Positions 41,357 through 46,395 of a stretch of 46,395 nt of DNA are shown one piece after another; the stretch's first letter is position 1; every line of letters starts with the position of its first letter. The notes below the pieces were generated by a model. It did not search any database and was not told where the DNA came from. It saw only the letters and a list, made by a program, of their open reading frames with translations. A program made the position numbers and the translations under genes. The DNA lies in the NCBI RefSeq assembly GCF_009925085.1, contig NZ_JAABNR010000024.1, forward strand, positions 1 through 46,395, written 5' to 3'. The stretch comes from Stagnihabitans tardus (GTDB lineage Bacteria > Pseudomonadota > Alphaproteobacteria > Rhodobacterales > Rhodobacteraceae).

Positions 41357-42315
41357 CGGCTGAAGATCTCGGCGTGATGTGGGAAATGGCGATGAACGAT
41401 GTGCCGGAAAACCGCGGCACGCTCGAGCGTTCCTTGGGCAGCTACGCGAGCGATTTCGCGCCGCGTCTGTCAGGACACACGTTTTCCAGCATCATGGAAA
41501 AGGGTGATGCGGATCCCGAGAAGCGCGCCGCACTCACCCTTGACGATTTCACCTTCGCGCTCCTGCGTTGGGTGATCGACATCTACCACAACACGCCCCA
41601 TCACGGGCTGGGCGGGGAAACCCCTGTGAAGGCATGGCGTCGCCTGTCGAAGCTTCACGGCGTGACGCCGCCGCCGGATGCGGAGATGATGCGCCTGTGC
41701 TTCGGTCACCAGCGCGAATATCGCCTCGATAAGACCGGAATCACCATTCTGGGTGTGCGGTACCAGTCCGAAGCTTCCCAGGAGCATTTCCGTCGCGAAA
41801 ATCCGGAAAACGTTTCGGTGCGCTGGCACCCCAAGGACATCGGCGCCATCTCGGTCAAACGGGGCAAGACCTGGTACGAGGTGCCTTCGCTTGACCCGTC
41901 GCTGCGGGGCGTAGCAGCCCAGACCTGGCTGACGGCTGTGCGTCATGTCCGTGACGCGAACCCGAAGTCGAACCGCCTCGACAACGTCGCCGTCCGTGAC
42001 GCCATCAGGGCGATCCAAGCGCGCAACGAAGCGGCGATGGCTGCAGCCGGTCTCAACCTCGAGGACTGGTCCGAGGAACACTGTGCGAAGGAAGAAAAGA
42101 AGCTTCTGGCTGGTATCGAGTTCGTTGAGCGCAAGGAATTGCGCCAGGCAAAAGACGGGCTCGGCATGGAGATCCCCGCATCCTCCGAGCTGAGCGTGGC
42201 GGCTGAGAAACCCAGCGCGCGGGTAACGCCCAGCAAACCCACGAAGCGGGCGACCCAAGGGCGCCGCGCGACGCCCGCAACTTCCCAATCCAACATGACC
42301 ATCGAGGAAAACTGA
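41341..42315 (+). CDS. TnsB/TniA-like transposase, C-terminal part with the catalytic Glu
   Basis: A 324-aa frame that overlaps the previous one by 16 bases in the -1 frame. It begins MRFRMTAEDLGVMWEMAMND and carries the catalytic Glu in RGTLERSLGSY (E29), followed by the retroviral-integrase-like end of the core (RWVIDIYHNTPHHGLGGETP) and a beta-barrel plus C-terminal tail (MTIEEN), where TnsB-type proteins bind TnsC. Together with the upstream frame this is one complete transposase; separate translation would split the DDE active site. A frameshift mutation, sequencing error or -1 ribosomal frameshift are all possible; no classical A-run slippery site is visible in the overlap. Confidence 0.8.
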   Translation: MRFRMTAEDLGVMWEMAMNDVPENRGTLERSLGSYASDFAPRLSGHTFSSIMEKGDADPEKRAALTLDDFTFALLRWVIDIYHNTPHHGLGGETPVKAWRRLSKLHGVTPPPDAEMMRLCFGHQREYRLDKTGITILGVRYQSEASQEHFRRENPENVSVRWHPKDIGAISVKRGKTWYEVPSLDPSLRGVAAQTWLTAVRHVRDANPKSNRLDNVAVRDAIRAIQARNEAAMAAAGLNLEDWSEEHCAKEEKKLLAGIEFVERKELRQAKDGLGMEIPASSELSVAAEKPSARVTPSKPTKRATQGRRATPATSQSNMTIEEN

Positions 42316-42317
42316 TT

Positions 42318-43271
42318 ATGGCACCGGCTGATACCGCAAAATTCGCCCTGGAACGTGTCCGCAGCCTTCACATCGGCTCCGCGCGTGATGCCGAGGCCGC
42401 CATGCACACGACGCGCCTTCTTGCCACGGACGAACAGGGGCAGCTGACCCCTGTCGCCAAGCGCTTCACCCGCACCGGAGAGACACGTGGGGTCATGCTG
42501 ATCGGGGGGCCCGGAAGCGGCAAGTCCCACCTGTTGGAGCGTACTCTGTCTAGGATCCAGGTGTTGCAGGAGGGCGAATACGGGCGGCCGCGCTATCTCG
42601 GATGTCCGGTGCCGAGCCCCGCGACATTCAAGAGCATGACGCTCGCCCTGCTGGAGGAGAGCGGCTATCCCGATGCGAACCCACGCAAGGAAGCCTGGTC
42701 GCTCTGGCAGGACTTGCGTCATCGCTTGCAGCTTCTGGGGATCTCGGTGCTCTGGATCGACGAGGCGCAGGACCTCTTCTGCGCGGACCGCAAGTTGATC
42801 CTTCGGGCGCTGAAATCCCTGATGCAGGGCGACGATGCCGTCATCGTGGTCTTGTCTGGCACGGAAGACCTTGCCAAGGTTATTCGCACGGATCCGCAGG
42901 TGCAGCGGAGGTTCACCGCGATGGTGCTCCCCGATCTCGTCGAGCAGGTAGACGGCGACAGCTTCCGCGATGTCATCACGCAATACTGCCAGCGTGTCGG
43001 GCTTGGGGCGCCGATCGAAGCGGACCTTATCGGGCACATCTTCCATGGGGCACGCTATCGGTTCGGACGTGCCCTCGAACTGCTTCTCCATGCCATGGAA
43101 ATCGCCATCGAGCGCGGCGACGACGACCTGGATATCGGGCATTTCGCGGCTGCCTACGCGATGAACGAGGCCTGCACAGCTGCCGATAATGTCTTCTATG
43201 CCGAGTATTACTGGCTCTTGAAACCCGATGAGGTCGAGGAGGATGTGGATCCTCGTCGGAAAAAACAGTGA
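42318..43271 (+). CDS. TnsC/TniB-like AAA+ ATPase of the transposition module
   Basis: This 317-aa AAA+ protein has Walker A GGPGSGKS (63-70) and Walker B VLWIDEAQ (144-151), the TniB/TnsC pattern, with VVLSGTEDLAKVI as sensor region. TnsC-type ATPases assemble on DNA and connect the target selector (TniQ) with the transposase. It starts two bases after the TnsB-like stop and is followed by the TniQ gene after 10 bp, so all are in one operon. Confidence 0.88.
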   Translation: MAPADTAKFALERVRSLHIGSARDAEAAMHTTRLLATDEQGQLTPVAKRFTRTGETRGVMLIGGPGSGKSHLLERTLSRIQVLQEGEYGRPRYLGCPVPSPATFKSMTLALLEESGYPDANPRKEAWSLWQDLRHRLQLLGISVLWIDEAQDLFCADRKLILRALKSLMQGDDAVIVVLSGTEDLAKVIRTDPQVQRRFTAMVLPDLVEQVDGDSFRDVITQYCQRVGLGAPIEADLIGHIFHGARYRFGRALELLLHAMEIAIERGDDDLDIGHFAAAYAMNEACTAADNVFYAEYYWLLKPDEVEEDVDPRRKKQ

Positions 43272-43281
43272 GGGCGGTTTC

Positions 43282-44820
43282 ATGAGCATGCTTTTCCCTA
43301 TGCTGCCCTTCGCCGATGATGAGACCCCTCTGTCCTGGGCGGCCCGGCAGGCTGCCCTTCACACCCGTGGCGGCGTTCTATCGTTCCTGACGGATCTCGG
43401 CATTCCCCTCATTGAACTCGCACGGGGCGACGAGCAGGCGGTTCTGCGGCTCTGCGACAGGGCAGGGCACGACCCCGCAAAGGTGCTGCGCAACACGATC
43501 GGCGCAGTTGGTGGGCGGCGCTACCGGCTGCGGGGGCTGGAGTTCTCGGCTGAGTTCACGACAGGTCCTGTGACAAGGATCTGTCCTGCCTGCTTGGGCG
43601 AAGATATGACTGGCACGCGTTTGCCCGCTGTCGCAATGCGTCATCGCCTCTTTTGGCGCCTGGCTCCGGTGCGGACCTGTCCGATCCACGGTTTCGCGCT
43701 CCGGGATCTGCGGTCGGGGAAATGGGATGACATCGCGCATGAGCTCCAGGCCATGCGGAGCTTGATCGTTGCCGCGCAGCAGGTGCCGCCTGTTGTCCGT
43801 GTGGTCTCGCCGCTGCAGGCCTACGCGGTGGCGCGCCTGGAGGATTGCCCCGGGCCGGCATGGCTGGACGGTCAGGACATCGACCAGGCGGTGCGTGCCA
43901 CCGAGATGCTGGGCGCCCTCGAGGCCTATGGCCCGAAGCTGAAAGCCTCGGACATGAGTGAGGATATGTGGGATGCGGCCGGGCGCGCGGGCTGGCCAAT
44001 CGTGTCAGAGGGTGGTGCGGCGATCCGTGGGTATCTCATGGCGCGCGTTACAACATCCGGAGAGAAGAATGCTACACCGCGCGCGGCCTTTGGCATGCTT
44101 CATGCCTGGCTCTCCGGTAGCCGGCTTTCCAAGAACCCGGGGCCAATTCGCGATATGCTCCGAGATGTGATCCTGGAGACCACCCCGCTCAGCAAGGGAC
44201 ACATGCTCTTGGGCAAGCCCGTTACGGATCCACACCTCTGCAGTGTGGCGTCAATCGCAAAGTCTGAAGGTCTCGACGGCAGAACGCTGCGCAACGTCCT
44301 GCAGGTCGCAGGGCTGCTGAGGCCGGAAGGGGCGGAGCAGCAAAGCAACCCGATCGTGGTCGACTACACCGCAGCGCGCGATCTGATCGACGTTGTGAAG
44401 CATGCTGTCCCGGTGACCCGTCTGCCGAGCATGCTCGGAGCCTCCCGCCCGCTGATCGCTCTTCTCATTGAGATTGGACAATTGCAGCGTGTGCAGGATC
44501 ACCGTGCCCTGGCAAGCAAGATCGGCAAGGCCGTGGATGGCCGTGGCGTGAAGCCGATCCTTCGGTTTCTGGAGACGCGCTTTCAGGCAGTCGACGAGGC
44601 GCCCGAGGGCTTTGTCCACCTCTCCAAATCGGCCGAGAAATCCCGCGCTCGAGTGAAGGTCATCCTCGAACCGATGTTCCTCGGCCATCTGAAGCGGGTC
44701 TACCGGGTGACCGGCGCACACGGGTTTGCCGCGGTGGTCGTCGATCCGGAGGAGATCAAGGCTCTCCTCGAAACCCTTCCTGTCGGCCTCTCCGAGGACT
44801 CGTATTTCCTGATGGACTGA
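43282..44820 (+). CDS. tniQ: TniQ family target-selection protein
   Basis: A 512-aa protein with an N-terminal TniQ domain (PFADDETPLSWAARQAALHT) and zinc-finger ligands CPAC (C101, C104) and CPIH (C133, H136) flanking the family signature RLFWRLAPVRTCPIHG. The C-terminal ~300 residues are a long helical extension and may recognise the target, as in TnsD. I chose ATG 43282; the frame is open from 43228 but ATG 43282 has a GAGGGCGG upstream. No CRISPR array or Cas gene is nearby, so guide-RNA targeting is not supported; the target site is unknown. Confidence 0.88.
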   Translation: MSMLFPMLPFADDETPLSWAARQAALHTRGGVLSFLTDLGIPLIELARGDEQAVLRLCDRAGHDPAKVLRNTIGAVGGRRYRLRGLEFSAEFTTGPVTRICPACLGEDMTGTRLPAVAMRHRLFWRLAPVRTCPIHGFALRDLRSGKWDDIAHELQAMRSLIVAAQQVPPVVRVVSPLQAYAVARLEDCPGPAWLDGQDIDQAVRATEMLGALEAYGPKLKASDMSEDMWDAAGRAGWPIVSEGGAAIRGYLMARVTTSGEKNATPRAAFGMLHAWLSGSRLSKNPGPIRDMLRDVILETTPLSKGHMLLGKPVTDPHLCSVASIAKSEGLDGRTLRNVLQVAGLLRPEGAEQQSNPIVVDYTAARDLIDVVKHAVPVTRLPSMLGASRPLIALLIEIGQLQRVQDHRALASKIGKAVDGRGVKPILRFLETRFQAVDEAPEGFVHLSKSAEKSRARVKVILEPMFLGHLKRVYRVTGAHGFAAVVVDPEEIKALLETLPVGLSEDSYFLMD

Positions 44821-45028
44821 GCCAGAGAACCTGACATTTCCCATGAAACTTTGTCGTGCCGCCTTCGGGTGGCATTTTTTTTACGGGCTTTCGATGGTCA
44901 TTTTCTCTGGGTGAAATGGCCATCTCGTGGCCCCAAGGCGTGTTTCGGTGATTCCGGTCTATATATTTCAATGGCTTGTGGTGCGAGGAGAGCGGCCAGT
45001 GGACAATAACTTGTGGGCCCGACATTTT
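44821..45028 (+). terminator. Terminator of the tns operon and following intergenic region
   Basis: A stem of 8 pairs (44856-44863 with 44868-44875, two of them G-U) closed by a TTCG tetraloop is followed by eight T residues (44875-44882). This is a textbook intrinsic terminator 35 bp after the TniQ stop. Downstream there are short motifs GGTCATTTTCTC (inverted) and GTGAAATGGCCATC related to those in the IS21-type ends, and a leader-like TATATATTTCAATGGCTTG that recurs in altered form at 45123. Confidence 0.85.
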
Positions 45029-45478
45029 CGGACCCACGATAAAATGTCCATTTGTCGGATGATTTGACCATTCCGGCACAGGATGAATGACCACCGGCTG
45101 CGATGCGGTCGGTGGTCATCTTATATATCAATGGCTTGGGGGCTGGTGGACTTGCGGACTTTCGTCCTGCTGCCCAGGCTCCCGGCTTCGGCAACGGGGC
45201 GGTCTCACTCAAACCGGATTTGCGCAGGCCCCGTCGCCCCCGGCTTTGCGCGATCGCCTGACCCACCGCTGCCCCTCGGCATCGGGCTCGAACCGATGGC
45301 GCCACGATGGTTCGACATGGAGACCGGCAATGACGTCTTCCGCTTCAAGGCGAGCTCCACCGTCGCGACCCGCAAAAGCAGGGAGGCAACCCAGCCATTG
45401 ACCCAAGCCTGAACTCCGGACCATAGCCCTCGCCTGGGTCACGTCCCGATGGAAAACCTGGGTCAGTTCTGCGCAAAA
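45029..45478 (+). mobile_element. Internally deleted IS21-family derivative (copy B)
   Basis: The left end (45029-45172) is a direct repeat of 3460-3605, and a hairpin GACATTTT/AAAATGTC (45021-45028 with 45039-45046 or so) borders it. After a gap without istA, remnants of the IstB C-terminus follow in two frames (ALRDRLTHRC near 45243, METGNDVFRFKASSTVATRK from about 45318). A right-end-like segment (45447-45478) parallels the one at 37069. The result is a ~450-bp non-autonomous derivative that might be mobilised by an intact IS21 elsewhere. It sits against the broken DUF4166 gene. Confidence 0.72.
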
Positions 45479-45485
45479 TTTCACA

Positions 45486-45860
45486 ACCAATCCCGTCACC
45501 GCAAAGGGCGAGACCTGGCAGCGGCGTTTCGAGGAGCGCATCTTCCGCTCGCGCCTTGCGGCGACGGCGCGGAGATCACGGGGAGCTTCTCCCTTCACCT
45601 TCCGTCTCGGCCCGACGGTCGAGGCAGGTGAGTTGCCCTATCCGGCGGCGTCCGGAAATCAGGGACCACTGCCTTTGCCGGGCTGGCTGGTGCCAGTGCT
45701 GGTGCCAGTGTCGATCGCGCGCGCGCAGGTGATCGACGACCTCCTCCGCTTCGGCGTGAGGATCCTGACCCCTGCGACCAGGGGCCTCCTGGTGCATTAT
45801 CGGGGCTGGCTTGCCGAAGTCGGGTCAGAGAGCAGGGCCGAGGCTGAGATATCCAGCTAA
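45486..45860 (+). pseudogene. 5'-truncated DUF4166-domain gene remnant
   Basis: One open frame reads GETWQRRFEERIFRSRL, then FTFRLGPTVEAGELPYPA, GPLPLPGWLVPVLVPV and LTPATRGLLVHYRGWL, the ordered signature of DUF4166 (GETWxRxFGGRRFRSRL; LxYPV; GPLPLPxxLxP; GLLVHYRGWL). The N-terminal part is missing: coding similarity begins just after the right end of the IS21 derivative, so that insertion or a linked deletion removed it. DUF4166 often forms the C-terminal part of membrane or saccharopine-dehydrogenase-like proteins of unknown function. A short tandem repeat (TGGTGCCAGTGC/T) is present at about 45688-45711. Confidence 0.72.
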
Positions 45861-45956
45861 CGTGACGCATGGCGCGAGATCGGACTGCGTGCGGCGAGCC
45901 GCAAGTCGACTTCAGAAAGCCGCCCTGCGCGGCGATCCGATTTCGGTCGACACTCC

Positions 45957-45971
45957 CGGCCCAAAGCTGCC
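45957..45971 (-). repeat. 15-bp motif, inverted counterpart of 33996-34010
   Basis: CGGCCCAAAGCTGCC is the exact reverse complement of the motif at 33996-34010. It lies in the 180-bp gap before the MFS gene and is embedded in sequence (CGGTCGACACTCCC, TTTCGGTC) typical of intergenic repeats in this group. Confidence 0.5.
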
Positions 45972-46039
45972 GGTCGCGGTTCGCACCGACGCCATTTGAT
46001 TTTTTCCGATAGCGGTCATTCCGCGGGGAAGACCTGGGA

Positions 46040-46395
46040 CTATGGGCCGGGGCTTGTTCTCCGCTGGCTCCAACCGATGAGCGCCGCGCCGACGAGGGCC
46101 ATTGCCCCTGCGGCGGCGAAGCCCGGGCCGTAGCTCTGATCGCTGGAGAAGGCCCGGAAAACTCCGGCCGAGATCAGCGAGGCCGTCACCGAGACCACGT
46201 CCAGAAGCGAGGTGGACAGGCCGACCTGGCCCTTGATCGTGTCCTGCATGACGCTGATCGTCAGGCTCACCAGCGCCGCCGTCGCCACCGCATTGGGGAT
46301 CTGCAGCCACAGGACCTGGGCCGGGGTGCGGGCGAAGACCATGGCCACCAGGTAGGCCGCGTAAAGGGCGCCGTTCAGCACCAGGACGCGCTCTT
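46040..46395 (-). CDS. MFS transporter, C-terminal part (runs off the window)
   Basis: At least 118 codons are open to the window edge. The translated end (NGALYAAYLVAMVFARTP, LWLQIPNAVATAALVSLTIS, QDTIKGQVGLSTSLLDVVSV) corresponds to the last four helices of a major-facilitator transporter, similar in arrangement to sugar-efflux (Set) transporters with the QDxxxGxxGxxTSL loop. It ends QRRTSPGP. A GTG at 46379-46381 is not the true start because the frame continues upstream as ERVLV. Confidence 0.8.
   Translation of the reverse strand, partial: ERVLVLNGALYAAYLVAMVFARTPAQVLWLQIPNAVATAALVSLTISVMQDTIKGQVGLSTSLLDVVSVTASLISAGVFRAFSSDQSYGPGFAAAGAMALVGAALIGWSQRRTSPGP

Noticed and set aside
39051-44820. 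CRISPR-associated transposon
   Set aside because: No cas gene and no regularly spaced repeat array occur in the window; the TniQ is long and TnsD-like in size.
3460-45172. The blocks at 3460 and 45029 as the two ends of one 41.6-kb Tn7-like transposon
   Set aside because: The blocks are in the same orientation, whereas transposon ends must be inverted, and the interval includes core respiratory genes. Copy B is followed by istB and IS21 right-end remnants.

Overview
The window is high-GC alphaproteobacterial DNA, most likely from the Rhodobacteraceae (Rhodobacter/Paracoccus relatives). The indicators are an alphaproteobacterial DUF1489 gene, a RegB/RegA-type redox two-component pair, a B12-dependent class II ribonucleotide reductase, cydDCABX, and GC-rich hairpins after genes. 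It reads as chromosome (or chromid) backbone on the left and centre, with two accessory inserts.

Left part (1-15.9 kb): a DUF1489 gene diverges from class II ribonucleotide reductase. An AT-richer two-gene cassette follows: a 77-aa protein plus an 825-aa SMC/Rad50-like ATPase with a zinc hook and a C-terminal zinc ribbon, defence-like but of unrecognised type. Next is a minus-strand stress/carbonyl operon (F420-type oxidoreductase broken by an in-frame TGA, GFA-family, ABM-domain, DJ-1/PfpI, LtrA) with a divergent LysR regulator. A copper locus follows (small CPACH protein, YcnI, CopC-CopD fusion), then trmO on the opposite strand.

Centre (15.3-29.6 kb): a respiratory cluster. A RegA-type regulator, a small membrane protein, a two-subunit bd-superfamily oxidase whose first subunit carries a C-terminal c-type heme domain, a RegB-type kinase, and cydD and cydC are packed with stop/start overlaps. 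A FNR-type box overlapping the end of cydC then precedes a canonical cydA-cydB-cydX. After two small reading frames separated by one amber codon, a minus-strand copper operon encodes a second CPACH protein, an MbnP-type copper protein and its MbnH-type di-heme partner.

Right part (30.4-46.4 kb): an MFS-cupin-alcohol dehydrogenase operon with a divergent LysR gene is the last ordinary block. From about 34 kb the DNA is accessory. It holds a tightly coupled operon of a Lon-like AAA+ ATPase without protease domain, an unknown 172-aa protein and a MbcA/ParS/Xre-type (DUF2384) protein without its usual RES toxin. It then holds decayed IS21 and IS5 elements, an orphan gene behind a strong promoter with a near-perfect palindrome, and a Tn7-like transposition module (TnsA-like, TnsB-like split into two ORFs, TnsC/TniB, TniQ) closed by a terminator. 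An internally deleted IS21 derivative truncating a DUF4166 gene ends the island, and an MFS transporter gene runs off the right edge.

The best candidates for undescribed systems are the zinc-hook ATPase cassette (4049-6752) and the Lon-like AAA+/172-aa/DUF2384 operon (34090-36119). Next come the heme-c bd-like oxidase embedded in a redox two-component cluster and the CPACH protein family shared by two separate copper loci. All assignments are from reading the sequence; no database search was run.
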